Assembly: GCA_024277605.1 (NCBI GenBank)
Contig: JAJRUU010000005.1
Span: 1 to 10,484 of the forward strand
Source of the DNA: a bacterium
GTDB lineage: Bacteria; SZUA-182; SZUA-191; JAJRXT01
Length of the DNA stretch: 10,484 nucleotides
Reading direction: 5' to 3'
In this document: positions 1-6,514 of the stretch, piece by piece
Position numbering within the stretch: position 1 is the stretch's first letter
Layout: every line of letters begins with the position of its first letter
Made by a program: the position numbers and the translations under genes
Notes under the pieces: model-generated
The model's database searches: none
What the model was told of the DNA's origin: nothing
What the model saw: only the letters and a program-made list of their open reading frames with translations

Positions 1-47
1 AACAAATAAGGCGTCTCCCGGTCGGTCAGTATAAATTTAACACTCAT
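1..47 (-). CDS. Possible transposase N-terminus (IS1182-like), partial
   Basis: An open minus-strand frame starts at ATG 47-45 and runs off the left edge after 15 codons, reading MSVKFILTDRETPYL. A purine-rich AAGGGG lies about 8 nt upstream (positions 55-60), and an extended -10 promoter element sits just before that. The motif of a short beta segment followed by 'DRETPYL' is, from memory, how many IS1182-family transposases begin, usually continuing into a proline-rich 'PPS...WLPE.HLARF' segment that would lie outside this window. Seen: the start, the ribosome binding site and 15 residues. Inferred: the transposase identity. If correct, one end of the insertion sequence should lie between about 64 and 171, but without the other end it cannot be located. 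A chance frame or another short protein remains possible. Confidence 0.4.
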   Translation of the reverse strand, partial: MSVKFILTDRETPYL

Positions 48-84
48 CTTTTGGCCCCTTCATGGCAAAGATTTATTTCCGACC

Positions 85-93
85 ATTATACCA
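85..93 (-). promoter_or_regulatory. Extended -10 promoter element for the edge frame
   Basis: On the minus strand this reads TGGTATAAT, a perfect TATAAT with the TGn extension. No good -35 is seen 16-18 nt upstream, which is tolerable for an extended -10. Transcription would start near position 78 and lead to the frame starting at 47. It is nearly the same as the -10 of the promoter at 2741-2768. Confidence 0.45.
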
Positions 94-171
94 TATTCTG
101 CTGCTAAAGTCCGACAGACTCCTAGGGGTCAGTAACCCCCGGCCTGGACTTATCACATGGCGAGCGTTATA

Positions 172-939
172 TTACTCCGGCCCTGCTTTTTGTATTAGCC
201 TTTCAAAAACTTTTTTCCATACAGGGTGGTTATTAATTAACGCCTCAGGATGCCACTGGACACCCAGTGCAAAGCGATGTGCCGGAATTTCCACCGCCTC
301 TATTATGCCGTCCGGCGCCAGAGCCACCGCATTTAACCCTTCACCCAGCTTTTTTATGGCTTGATGATGGGTACTGTTGACCATAATCTCAGCAGTGCCC
401 AGGATGTCGTGCAGGGTGGATTTTGGTTCAACCGATAGGGCATGAGCGGCGGCCTTTTCCTTGCCTTTTTGTTCGTGTTGTACCCGGCTGTCACATTGAG
501 CGGGCAAATGCTGATACAGGCTGCCGCCCAGATGTACATTCAGCAGTTGTAACCCGCCACATATAGCCAAAAGCGGTATATCTTTTGCCAGAGCCGCCCG
601 CAACAAACCCAATTCATAAGCAGTGCGCCGGGGTTTTAAAATTCCCAGTTCGGGATGCGGCGTTTCTCCATATAAGGCAGGGTCTATATCAAAATTCCCA
701 CCAGAAATCAGCAGCGCATCCAAACGGTCTATCACCGCTGCCGGATTGCTACCCTCTATATCCGGTAAGATAAGCGGGATCCCACCGCACAAACTAACCG
801 CCTGAACATATGCTTCAGCCAGAAAATAATAGGGAGCGCTGCCCTCTGGGGGGGACTTGTCCCCGCCCTGATAATCGCAGGTTATGCCCACCAGTGGGTC
901 CACTTGTGGGGCCACTGGTGGGGCCACTGGTGGTCTCAT
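172..939 (-). CDS. Class I glutamine-amidotransferase-like hydrolase (peptidase C26, gamma-glutamyl-GABA hydrolase type)
   Basis: This 255-residue cytoplasmic protein is probably a hydrolase of gamma-glutamyl amide bonds, related to PuuD and to the glutamine amidotransferase fold. The Cys-His-Glu triad is visible: Cys127 in the nucleophile elbow PLLAICGGLQLLNVHLGG (family usual AIC-R-G; here the Arg is Gly), and His230 and Glu232 in GVQWHPEAL. The substrate-side segment VNSTHHQAIKKLG (about 187-199) also matches the family. Family members normally start close to 'P.VGITC'; here residues 1-14 are a Pro/Val/Ala repeat encoded by a 12-bp tandem repeat. The ATG is kept because it overlaps the upstream stop as ATGA (936-939), typical of translational coupling to the deacylase gene. 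The substrate is not shown by the sequence; with a D-amino-acid deacylase upstream, a role in breaking down gamma-glutamyl or D-amino-acid-containing peptides is inferred. Confidence 0.88.
   Translation of the reverse strand: MRPPVAPPVAPQVDPLVGITCDYQGGDKSPPEGSAPYYFLAEAYVQAVSLCGGIPLILPDIEGSNPAAVIDRLDALLISGGNFDIDPALYGETPHPELGILKPRRTAYELGLLRAALAKDIPLLAICGGLQLLNVHLGGSLYQHLPAQCDSRVQHEQKGKEKAAAHALSVEPKSTLHDILGTAEIMVNSTHHQAIKKLGEGLNAVALAPDGIIEAVEIPAHRFALGVQWHPEALINNHPVWKKVFERLIQKAGPE
888..933. repeat. Four tandem 12-bp units, CCAC-NN-GTGG
   Basis: Four 10-bp units lie at 888-897, 900-909, 912-921 and 924-933, each separated by GG or GT. Every unit has the dyad arms CCAC and GTGG; the central pairs are CA, TT, TG and TG. 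The array sits inside the first codons of the hydrolase gene, starting 3 nt from its start codon, and encodes the PPVAPPVAPQVDPLV segment. It may be a slippage-expanded coding repeat, or a set of short hairpins or protein sites near the start codon. Confidence 0.85.
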
Positions 940-2528
940 ATGACTTTCCTCAGCACTTTGCCGGCCAGCACACCGGTATGTTTACCCTGCTCCACAGTAA
1001 TTTGCCCGTTTACGATTACATAATGAATTCCATCAGGATAGCGGAATGGATCTTTGTAACTGGCTGTATCAGTGATCTGGTCAAAATCAAAGACCACCAT
1101 ATCGGCAAAATTGCCGCTTTTTAAGTAGCCCCGGTTAGCTATGCCCAGCTTTTTGCACGGCAGATACGTCATTTTGTAAATAGCCTCAGAAAGGGACAAT
1201 ATCCCCTCCTGGCGTACATATTTCCTTATAATTTTAGGAAATGTGCCAAAGCTTCGTGGGTGGGGCTTGCCTTTGCTTAAAGGGCCGTAATCAGCCAGGC
1301 AGGCGCTATCGGAACCCACCATCACATAGGGTTTTTTCAGGATATGGGCTAAATTGCCTGCGTGCATAATAAAATAGAGCGCCTCCACCTGCAACTGTTC
1401 CTGCATGAGCAGATCCAGGATAAAATCCAACACGTTTTTCCCGGCGTTTGCTGCGGCTTGAATTGCCGATTGTCCTTCAAAGCGGCGGTTTTCCGGCTTA
1501 CCTACCCGTGAGATAAGCACCTTTTCCCAATAGGCTGGTTTTTTAAAATACCTGGTTTGCATATACTCTTTCAGCCTTTCCCTGACAGCCATATTCTGCA
1601 AGCGGGCAAGCTGTGCTTTGAGTCCACCCACGAAGAACCAATCCGGCAGTAAAACTGCCAGTCCGGTATTTGAGGCCAGATATGGATAGCGGTCGGCACT
1701 GATGTCAAGCCCTTGTGCCATGGCATTTTCTAATATATCAAAAGCGGCTTGGAGTTTATTCCAATTGTTCTCTCCTGAAGTTTTAAGGTGCGATATTTGG
1801 GTGGAGACGCCACTGGTGCGAGCAATTTCCACCATCTCCCCTAAGGCGGAAAGCAACTCATCGCCTTCTCCGCGAATATGTGCGGTAAATACTCCTTTCG
1901 CCTTTTTGACTATCTTAGCCAGTTGAATCAACTCATCTGTTTTGGCATAACAGGCCGGGGGATAAATAAGCCCCGACGATAAACCAAACACCCCCTGGTT
2001 AAGCGCTGCCTGTAGAGTATTTTCCATCTGCTGCATCTCAGCCGGAGTGGGGGCTCTGTCCTCCAGTCCCATAACAGAAGCCCGGATCGTATTATGCCCC
2101 ACAAGCGGCGCATCGTTTACCGCCAGCCCTTGGGTTTTGAGACGATCCCGATACTCGTCTATTTCCTGCCAGTCCAGCTCCAGCTCAAACTGCGCTTTGT
2201 ACTGCTTCTTGCGCTCAGCCAATACCTCGCCCGATATGGGGGCTGCCGAATAGCCGCAGTTCCCTCCCACCTCGGTGGTTACCCCTTGGCGTATTTTACT
2301 TTCCGCCTGAGGATTGATAAGTAAATTGTAGTCCGAATGAGAATGGATATCCACAAAACCGGGACACACCACTAACCCCGTGGCCTTGATTACTCTGGCA
2401 GCAACTTGTTCATCAAGTCGGCCTATAGCCTGGATATACTCACCCTTGATTCCAATATCAGCTGTATAAGGTTCACTCCCCAGACCATCAACAACAGTGC
2501 CAGCCTTAATGATTAAATCCAGTTCCAT
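936..2528 (-). CDS. N-acyl-D-amino-acid deacylase (D-aminoacylase family)
   Basis: A metal-dependent amidohydrolase of 530 residues that removes the acyl group from N-acyl-D-amino acids; full length for the family. Visible motifs in order: beta-sandwich start LIIKAGTVVDG (5-15), metal ligands HSHSD (His62, His64), the Cys ligand in GGNCGYS (Cys91), GHNTIR (144-149), SSGLIYPP (184-191), HIRGE (His217), ISHLKTSGENNW (His247), DRYPY (279-283), the catalytic aspartate in GSDSA (Asp407), and the second sandwich strands near 470-515. No signal peptide is seen, so it is probably cytoplasmic. The ATG is supported by GGGAG at 2535-2539, 6 nt away. It is the first gene of the two-gene minus-strand operon. 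The exact substrate (D-amino-acid side chain, or a dipeptide or dihydropyrimidinase-like ring) cannot be read from sequence; the motif set fits D-aminoacylase best. Confidence 0.92.
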   Translation of the reverse strand: MELDLIIKAGTVVDGLGSEPYTADIGIKGEYIQAIGRLDEQVAARVIKATGLVVCPGFVDIHSHSDYNLLINPQAESKIRQGVTTEVGGNCGYSAAPISGEVLAERKKQYKAQFELELDWQEIDEYRDRLKTQGLAVNDAPLVGHNTIRASVMGLEDRAPTPAEMQQMENTLQAALNQGVFGLSSGLIYPPACYAKTDELIQLAKIVKKAKGVFTAHIRGEGDELLSALGEMVEIARTSGVSTQISHLKTSGENNWNKLQAAFDILENAMAQGLDISADRYPYLASNTGLAVLLPDWFFVGGLKAQLARLQNMAVRERLKEYMQTRYFKKPAYWEKVLISRVGKPENRRFEGQSAIQAAANAGKNVLDFILDLLMQEQLQVEALYFIMHAGNLAHILKKPYVMVGSDSACLADYGPLSKGKPHPRSFGTFPKIIRKYVRQEGILSLSEAIYKMTYLPCKKLGIANRGYLKSGNFADMVVFDFDQITDTASYKDPFRYPDGIHYVIVNGQITVEQGKHTGVLAGKVLRKVI

Positions 2529-2548
2529 TATTTTCTCCCAAGCTATGA

Positions 2549-2565
2549 ACCCGAAAAATTCGGGT
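2549..2565 (-). promoter_or_regulatory. Hairpin in the deacylase leader
   Basis: A perfect 7-bp stem ACCCGAA/TTCGGGT with a 3-nt loop. On the minus strand it ends about 10 nt before the GGGAG ribosome binding site of the deacylase. No T-run follows, so it is not an intrinsic terminator; an effect on translation or mRNA stability is possible but unproven. Confidence 0.5.
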
Positions 2566-2740
2566 CTTATTTATGGCAACACTACAGCCAACTGAAAACC
2601 TTAAATTTATCAGCTTCCTATCAAGTGTTTTTTGGGCAAACAATACTTTAATGGACGTTGGCTTTAAATTCATACCCAATAAGGGGTCTGGCAAATCTTG
2701 TATAAATTTATGAATAAGTCGGGTGAAAAAATCTAAGTCC

Positions 2741-2768
2741 ATTATACCAAGCATAACTTCCATATCAA
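2741..2768 (-). promoter_or_regulatory. Promoter of the deacylase-hydrolase operon
   Basis: On the minus strand: -35 TTGATA (2763-2768, one mismatch to TTGACA), 16-bp spacer, and a perfect TATAAT (2741-2746) preceded by the TGG extension. The predicted transcription start is near 2734, giving a leader of about 205 nt to the deacylase ATG. Confidence 0.62.
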
Positions 2769-2828
2769 CCATAAAAAAGTTCAAGCCTCCCCCTTTTTTC
2801 GTATAACGTAAGAAATGATATGTCGGGC

Positions 2829-2857
2829 TGGCTATAAGATAACTTGTGGTATATAAT
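2829..2857 (+). promoter_or_regulatory. Probable promoter of tRNA-Ser (and SRP RNA)
   Basis: A perfect TATAAT at 2852-2857, also readable as an extended TGG-TATATA, stands 28 nt before the tRNA. The -35 region near 2829-2834 is weak. Initiation near 2864 would give a short precursor leader. Confidence 0.45.
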
Positions 2858-2885
2858 TTTCTAACCATAATGGAATGTAAAAAAC

Positions 2886-2978
2886 GGAGAGGTGTCCGAG
2901 CGGCCGAAGGAGCACGACTGGAAATCGTGTAGACGGTTAATCGCCGTCTCGTGGGTTCAAATCCCACCCTCTCCGCCA
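2886..2978 (+). tRNA. tRNA-Ser (anticodon GGA)
   Basis: A class II tRNA with a 7-bp acceptor stem GGAGAGG/CCTCTCC (2886-2892 with 2968-2974), discriminator G2975 and an encoded CCA at 2976-2978. The anticodon arm CACGA/TCGTG (2913-2917 with 2925-2929) holds a loop with anticodon GGA at 2920-2922, reading serine codons UCC and UCU. The long variable arm GACGG/CCGTC (2932-2936 with 2944-2948) is diagnostic for serine here. The T arm is GTGGG-TTCAAAT-CCCAC. It stands directly before the SRP RNA and dnaX, as trnSL-Ser1 does in Bacillus subtilis. Confidence 0.97.
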
Positions 2979-2983
2979 ATATA

Positions 2984-3011
2984 TCACCGATTGTTCTGAT
3001 AATATCGGTGA
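2984..3011 (+). promoter_or_regulatory. Inverted repeat between tRNA-Ser and SRP RNA
   Basis: Stem TCACCGAT/ATCGGTGA (2984-2991 with 3004-3011) with a 12-nt loop. No T-run follows, so termination is doubtful. The loop contains GATAAT (2998-3003) preceded by a TG, a possible -10 for the SRP RNA, but no clear -35 is seen. It could instead be a processing signal separating the two RNAs. Confidence 0.45.
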
Positions 3012-3017
3012 CATGTT

Positions 3018-3290
3018 TGGCCGTGCTAGGTGGGGCGTCAGCGGTGCCCTGTACCCGAAATCCGCTATAGCGGGGCTGAATTCCAGCATTGAGGTCGGTA
3101 GTCTTTCATGGCTGGTTAAGTAAGCGGTGTTGATGTTTGGGTCCTGCGCAATTGAGACTTACGAACCCCGTCAGGTCCGGAAGGAAGCAGCGGTAAGTAA
3201 AAATCTCGGTGTGCCGTGGGTATGCCTGAATCGGAGCTGGCTGCTTGATCAGTATGAGAGGATCGCTGAACGAAGGCTGGTGCACGGCCA
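3018..3290 (+). ncRNA. ffs: Signal recognition particle RNA (long form, scRNA)
   Basis: The RNA scaffold that binds Ffh in the signal recognition particle, which targets nascent membrane and secreted proteins. It is about 273 nt, the long Bacillus/Clostridium form with an Alu domain, not the short 4.5S form. The ends pair perfectly: TGGCCGTGC (3018-3026) with GCACGGCCA (3282-3290). The 5' Alu part with GTGCTAGGTGGGG and GCGGTGCCCTGTACC is typical of Firmicutes. The S-domain tip with GTCAGGTCCGGAAGGAAGCA (about 3170-3189) is the universally conserved Ffh-binding loop. Context also fits: tRNA-Ser before, dnaX after. The exact 3' end is set by the T-run at 3291-3296. Confidence 0.95.
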
Positions 3291-3296
3291 TTTTTT
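3282..3296 (+). terminator. 3' end of SRP RNA: closing stem plus T6
   Basis: The 3' strand of the SRP closing stem (GCACGGCCA) is followed at once by six T residues (3291-3296). The stem partner is 260 nt away, so this is the RNA's own long-range stem acting with the T-run rather than a local hairpin terminator. Confidence 0.55.
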
Positions 3297-3342
3297 ACAA
3301 CTGACTTATTTACAAAACTAAAATCTTGAGGAAACCTTTTTG

Positions 3343-3357
3343 GCAGGTATAGCCTGC
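3343..3357 (+). other. Short hairpin in the dnaX leader
   Basis: Stem GCAGG/CCTGC (3343-3347 with 3353-3357) with loop TATAG, followed by TTTAATT. It could be a weak second terminator for the SRP transcript. I see no strong promoter for dnaX in 3297-3437; TTTACA (3294-3299) with TAAAAT (3319-3324) is a poor candidate with a 19-bp spacer. Confidence 0.35.
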
Positions 3358-3367
3358 TTTAATTAAA

Positions 3368-3403
3368 GGGGGCTTTGCCCCCCTTCAGAAGGGTGTTCCC
3401 CAA
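3368..3403 (+). repeat. Structured dispersed repeat, copy 1
   Basis: A 36-nt segment with a GGGGGC-TTT-GCCCCC hairpin followed by AGAAGGGTGTT and CCCC. It matches copy 2 (10027-10062) at 27 of 36 ungapped positions, including an identical 11-nt AGAAGGGTGTT. Alternative pairings (CCCTT with AAGGG at 3381-3393, or GGG with CCC at 3391-3400) make several exclusive hairpins possible. It lies in the leader before dnaX. Confidence 0.55.
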
Positions 3404-3437
3404 GGTTTTGTTTTCATAAATAAGTTGGTGGCAACAT

Positions 3438-3443
3438 AGGAGG
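3438..3443 (+). promoter_or_regulatory. Ribosome binding site fixing the dnaX TTG start
   Basis: AGGAGG stands 5 nt before TTG 3449-3451. An in-frame TAG occupies the codon directly before the TTG, so no upstream start is possible. Confidence 0.85.
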
Positions 3444-3448
3444 TGTAG

Positions 3449-5167
3449 TTGTCTTACTTAGTAATAGCGCGTAAGTTCAGGCCAGCGACATTTGATGAGG
3501 TAATTGGGCAGGAACATATAACCCGCACCTTGAAGAACGCCATTTCAATTGACCGGGTGGGGCATGCGTTTTTGTTTTCCGGCCCGCGGGGAGTGGGCAA
3601 AACCACTACCGCCCGTATACTGGCTCGAGCCTTAAACTGCGCCAACGGCCCCACGCCTACTCCCTGTAATGAGTGTGCAAGCTGTAAGCAGATTTCCGCC
3701 GGAAATTTTTTGGACGTAGTTGAAATTGACGGTGCCTCAAATAATAGTGTGGATAACATCCGCGAGTTAAGAGAGAAGGTCAAATACACCCCCGCCAGCG
3801 GACGCTACAAGGTATATATCATCGATGAGGTGCATATGCTGTCCACCTCAGCCTTTAATGCGCTCTTAAAAACCCTGGAGGAGCCGCCGGAGCATGTGAA
3901 GTTTATATTTGCTACTACTGAACCCCAGAAACTGCCGGCTACTATCATCTCCCGCTGCCAGCGCTTTGATTTTAAGAAAATTCCGCTAACGGATATAATT
4001 GTCAATCTGGCTGATATTTCAGCCAAAGAGGGGATTGAAATTGGCCACAGCAGCTTGCACAAGATCGCCAGGGCGGCCGAAGGCAGTATGCGTGATGCCC
4101 AGAGCATCCTGGATCAAATAGTTGCCAGCAGCGATCAGGGTATAGCGGATACGGACGTGGACCGGATATTGGGGCTGGTGGACAGGGTATTGATTGAATC
4201 GATGGCTGAGGCTGTCTTGTGCCGTGATGGGCAACAGGTTTTACAGTTAATTGAGCGCCTGTCAAATAATGGATGTAACCCGGTTTATTTTGCTCAGCAG
4301 TTACTGGGGCACTTCAGGAATTTATTGTTGCTTAAGCTGTGTAAAAAACCGGAGGGCTTGCTGGAGGTAACCGATGAAGAGCTGAGTGTGCTAAAGGCTC
4401 AGGCGAAAAAAACATCAACCCCGGAGTTGATTCAACTGGTTAAAATCATGCTGGAGGATGAGGAGCTGTTGCGGCGGGCATTGAACAGCCGGGTGGTACT
4501 GGAGGTTATCTTACTTAAACTCTCCGAGGTTAAACCGCTGTTACCGATAGAGGATATTTTGGCCAGATTAAGCAATTTAGAGGCGAACCCGGCAGTTAAG
4601 CAAGTGCGGCAAGCCCCTGCGATTACCGAACCGTTAAAACCTTCAGCCGCAAAGCCGCCGCCGGTCGATAAAACACCACCTGCGCCGAAAGAATTACCGG
4701 CAAACACAATTCCACCAGCGCAGGAAATTGAAGTTAATGATCCGGCTAAGGTATGGCAGAGGATACTAGCTGGGGTAAGTTCGAAAAAAGCCTCGTTGGG
4801 GGCTATTTTGCAGCATGGCACCATGACCAAGTTATCTGATCAGGAATTATCTATTGCCTTTGATAAAAAGTTCTTTAAAGACCAAGCTGCGGATGCTGAT
4901 AACCGTAAGGTGATTGAAAATATTATTGCGGAGGCCCTGGGATCACAAGTAAAGCTTAAATTCGCCCAAAAATTGTTGGCTAAGGGATCGGTTGCGCCCG
5001 TTAGTAAGGCTGAAGCTGGGAAAAAACGTCATGCGCCGCAAATAAAGGAACCATTGGTTGAACAGGCCTTGTCTTTGTTTAATGGACAGGTATTAGCCGT
5101 AAATGATATCAGACAGAAACCGGCCGATTTTATTGATGAAGAGTTATCGGAATTCGAACCGGCGTAA
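3449..5167 (+). CDS. dnaX: DNA polymerase III subunits gamma/tau
   Basis: The clamp-loader ATPase that loads the sliding clamp and ties together the replicative polymerases. The 572-residue protein shows the N-terminal start ARKFRPATFDEVIGQEH, Walker A GPRGVGKT (45-52), zinc cysteines 64, 73, 76 and 79, Walker B with DEVHM (about 122-130), sensor 1 FATTEP, and the arginine finger SRC (168-170). After the AAA+ and oligomerisation domains comes a Pro-rich linker (about 390-430) and a C-terminal tau-type domain starting near DPAKVWQRIL. It begins at TTG, fixed by AGGAGG and a preceding stop codon. An A7 run near 4406-4412 lies too early for a standard gamma-producing frameshift. Gene order with tRNA-Ser and SRP RNA before and ybaB after is as in B. 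subtilis. Confidence 0.97.
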   Translation: MSYLVIARKFRPATFDEVIGQEHITRTLKNAISIDRVGHAFLFSGPRGVGKTTTARILARALNCANGPTPTPCNECASCKQISAGNFLDVVEIDGASNNSVDNIRELREKVKYTPASGRYKVYIIDEVHMLSTSAFNALLKTLEEPPEHVKFIFATTEPQKLPATIISRCQRFDFKKIPLTDIIVNLADISAKEGIEIGHSSLHKIARAAEGSMRDAQSILDQIVASSDQGIADTDVDRILGLVDRVLIESMAEAVLCRDGQQVLQLIERLSNNGCNPVYFAQQLLGHFRNLLLLKLCKKPEGLLEVTDEELSVLKAQAKKTSTPELIQLVKIMLEDEELLRRALNSRVVLEVILLKLSEVKPLLPIEDILARLSNLEANPAVKQVRQAPAITEPLKPSAAKPPPVDKTPPAPKELPANTIPPAQEIEVNDPAKVWQRILAGVSSKKASLGAILQHGTMTKLSDQELSIAFDKKFFKDQAADADNRKVIENIIAEALGSQVKLKFAQKLLAKGSVAPVSKAEAGKKRHAPQIKEPLVEQALSLFNGQVLAVNDIRQKPADFIDEELSEFEPA

Positions 5168-5180
5168 CCGCTGTTTTTAG

Positions 5181-5244
5181 GGCACCCTTTAGTCAGCTTC
5201 GTTATATTGCAAATCATATGCGATAACAACTACATAAGGGTGTC
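5181..5244 (+). promoter_or_regulatory. Nested inverted repeats between dnaX and ybaB
   Basis: An outer stem pairs 5181-5189 with 5236-5244 (9 bp including one G-U: GGCACCCTT with AAGGGTGTC). Inside it GTTAT (5201-5205) pairs with ATAAC (5223-5227), possibly extended by G5209-C5221 and C5210-G5220. No T-run follows. It may be a processing, stability or regulatory structure in the ybaB leader. Confidence 0.4.
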
Positions 5245-5279
5245 AAGAGACCCATAATCTGAACCTAAGGAGGTAATGT

Positions 5280-5588
5280 ATGGCAAAGGGTTTTGGTAAT
5301 ATAATGAAACAGGCCCAGCAGCTTCAGTCCAAGATGGCTAAAGTGCAGGAAGAGGTGGGGCAAAAAACGGTAGAGGCTTCGGTTGGGGGAGGTATGGTGG
5401 TAGCTACGGTTAACGGCAATCATCAACTGGTGGAGCTTAAAATTGCTCAGGAAGCTACCGAAGATGTGGAAATGTTGCAGGATATGGTGTTAGCGGCGGT
5501 GAACAAGGCCCAGACCGATGCCCAGGAGATGATGAAACAAGCTATAAGCGGGCTGACCGGAGGCATGAATATACCGGGTTTATGTTAA
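5280..5588 (+). CDS. ybaB: Nucleoid-associated protein, YbaB/EbfC family
   Basis: A small cytoplasmic DNA-binding protein, active as a dimer; members coat DNA and are usually encoded with dnaX and recR, suggesting a link to replication and recombination. The 102 residues match the family in length and pattern: an N-terminal helix MAKGFGNIMKQAQQLQSKM, a central beta sheet with VEASVGGGMVVATVNGNHQLVELKI, an acidic turn, a C-terminal helix, and the usual NIPGL ending. AAGGAGG (5267-5273) lies 6 nt before the ATG; an out-of-frame ATG at 5276 is too close to that site. recR, the normal next gene in Firmicutes, is missing and remA follows instead. Confidence 0.93.
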   Translation: MAKGFGNIMKQAQQLQSKMAKVQEEVGQKTVEASVGGGMVVATVNGNHQLVELKIAQEATEDVEMLQDMVLAAVNKAQTDAQEMMKQAISGLTGGMNIPGLC

Positions 5589-5623
5589 TATTTAACCGGA
5601 TAATAAAAAATAAGGGGGGGTAC

Positions 5624-5917
5624 ATGGGGCTTATAAACATTGGTTTCGGAAATGTAATAGTGTCTTCCCGGGTAGTGGCAATATTGACCCCGGCTTCGGC
5701 GCCGATAAAGCGATTTAAAAAAGGCGCTAAAGAGGATAGAAAATTAGTGGATGCCACCCATGGACGCAAAACCAGGGCTATTATTATTACCGATAGCGAT
5801 CATGTTATCCTGTCCGCAGTCCAACCGGAGACAATTGCCCAACGTTTTTCCCATGAAGGAATCAAAGCCGAAGAGGATATGGATAAAACATGCAGCGTGA
5901 GTCAACCGATAGATTAA
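5624..5917 (+). CDS. remA: RemA-family DNA-binding regulator (DUF370)
   Basis: In B. subtilis RemA activates extracellular-matrix and osmoprotection genes by binding DNA as a large ring; in other Firmicutes the role is less clear. The 97-residue product keeps nearly all family motifs: INIGFGN (4-10), SAPIKR, the LVDATHGRKTRA segment, and the signature DSDHVILSAVQPETIAQR. The ATG at 5624 is preceded by AAGGGGGGG (5612-5620), 3 nt away; a longer frame from 5582 has no such site and lacks family similarity. The C-terminus is a little longer than B. subtilis RemA (89 residues) and overlaps the gmk start by 28 nt. In most Firmicutes yicC precedes this gene; here ybaB does. Confidence 0.93.
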   Translation: MGLINIGFGNVIVSSRVVAILTPASAPIKRFKKGAKEDRKLVDATHGRKTRAIIITDSDHVILSAVQPETIAQRFSHEGIKAEEDMDKTCSVSQPID

Positions 5918-6513
5918 TTTCTGAGCTTACCCAAATCAAAAAGAAAAGGCAGCTGTTTGTGGTGTCCGGCCCTTCCGGGGCTGGTAAGACAGTGCTTTGC
6001 CGACAAGCGCTGAAAGAAATTCCACGTCTTTCCTATTCCATCTCCTATACTACCCGCCCAAAACGCCCGCAGGAGGTATCGGGTGAGGATTATTTTTTTG
6101 TCAGCGAGGAACAGTTCAGGCAGATGATAGAGCAGGGGCAGTTCCTGGAATGGGCTGAAGTACACGGAAACCTTTATGGAACCAGTAAAGAGTTTATCGA
6201 AAACCAACAGGCACAGGACTCAGACGTACTGCTGGACATCGATGTACAGGGCGCTCTTCAGATCAGAAGGCAGGATATGCCCAGCGTATTGATTTTTGTT
6301 GTTCCGCCTTCCTTCGATATGCTGGAGCAACGCTTAACAAAGCGGGCCAGCGATTCAAGCCAGCAGATACAAACCCGCATTCATAATGCCGCTCAGGAGT
6401 TGACCCATTGCCCGGATTACGATTATTTAATAGTGAATGAAATTATTGATCTGGCGATAGTCGAGATTAATTCAATCATTTTAGCTGAGCGCTGCCGCAA
6501 CAGGAAAAAATAA
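5890..6513 (+). CDS. gmk: Guanylate kinase
   Basis: Transfers phosphate from ATP to GMP giving GDP, an essential step in GTP and dGTP supply. The 207 residues (family about 205) show P-loop GPSGAGKT (27-34), the GMP-binding block SISYTTRPKRPQEVSGEDYFF (two parts, about 50-70), EWAEVHGNLYGTSK (87-100), and DIDVQGA (116-122). The lid arginines are in RLTKRASDSSQQIQTR, where the family usually has RGTDS. The N-terminus is about 15 residues longer than usual; no other ATG, GTG or TTG lies between 5890 and the P-loop strand, so this start is the only one available. A weak GAGG is about 12 nt upstream. It overlaps remA by 28 nt and is followed 1 nt later by coaC; rpoZ, usually between them, is absent. 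Confidence 0.95.
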   Translation: MQRESTDRLISELTQIKKKRQLFVVSGPSGAGKTVLCRQALKEIPRLSYSISYTTRPKRPQEVSGEDYFFVSEEQFRQMIEQGQFLEWAEVHGNLYGTSKEFIENQQAQDSDVLLDIDVQGALQIRRQDMPSVLIFVVPPSFDMLEQRLTKRASDSSQQIQTRIHNAAQELTHCPDYDYLIVNEIIDLAIVEINSIILAERCRNRKK

Positions 6514-6514
6514 A

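Larger units (their letters stand above)
2529..2828. other. Gene-poor stretch: long leader of the deacylase operon
   Basis: No convincing gene lies between the deacylase start and the tRNA promoter. The minus strand carries a promoter (2741-2768), about 205 nt of predicted untranslated leader and one short hairpin (2549-2565). I looked for T-box, glycine-riboswitch and similar signatures in the leader and recognised none. A minus-strand frame stays open through here and into the tRNA, but it has no well-placed start and resembles nothing I know. Confidence 0.6.

Noticed and set aside
125..139. GGGGT-CAGTA-ACCCC hairpin as terminator of the minus-strand operon
   Set aside because: The stem is only 5 bp and no T-run follows on the minus strand.
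851..864. GGGGAC-TT-GTCCCC inverted repeat in the hydrolase gene as a third copy of the dispersed repeat
   Set aside because: It shares only the G-run/C-run stem and lacks the AGAAGGGTGTT core; it is inside a coding region.
810..1124. Plus-strand frame with PVGPLVGPLVG repeats
   Set aside because: It is the antisense reading of the 12-bp repeat and of the deacylase 3' end; no ribosome binding site or family similarity.
2506..2979. Minus-strand open frame of 157 codons beginning MAERVGFEPTRRR
   Set aside because: Its start is the antisense of tRNA-Ser, a well-known source of spurious 'ERVGFEPT' proteins; the predicted promoter lies inside it, and it overlaps the deacylase start in another frame. 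The rest matches nothing I recognise.
3106..3321. Open frames on both strands within and after the SRP RNA
   Set aside because: They overlap the conserved structured RNA and have no protein-family features.
4403..4415. A7 run in dnaX as a programmed frameshift making a short gamma subunit
   Set aside because: A -1 slip would end the protein near residue 332, inside the oligomerisation domain, much earlier than gamma in other bacteria; no strong downstream stem was found.
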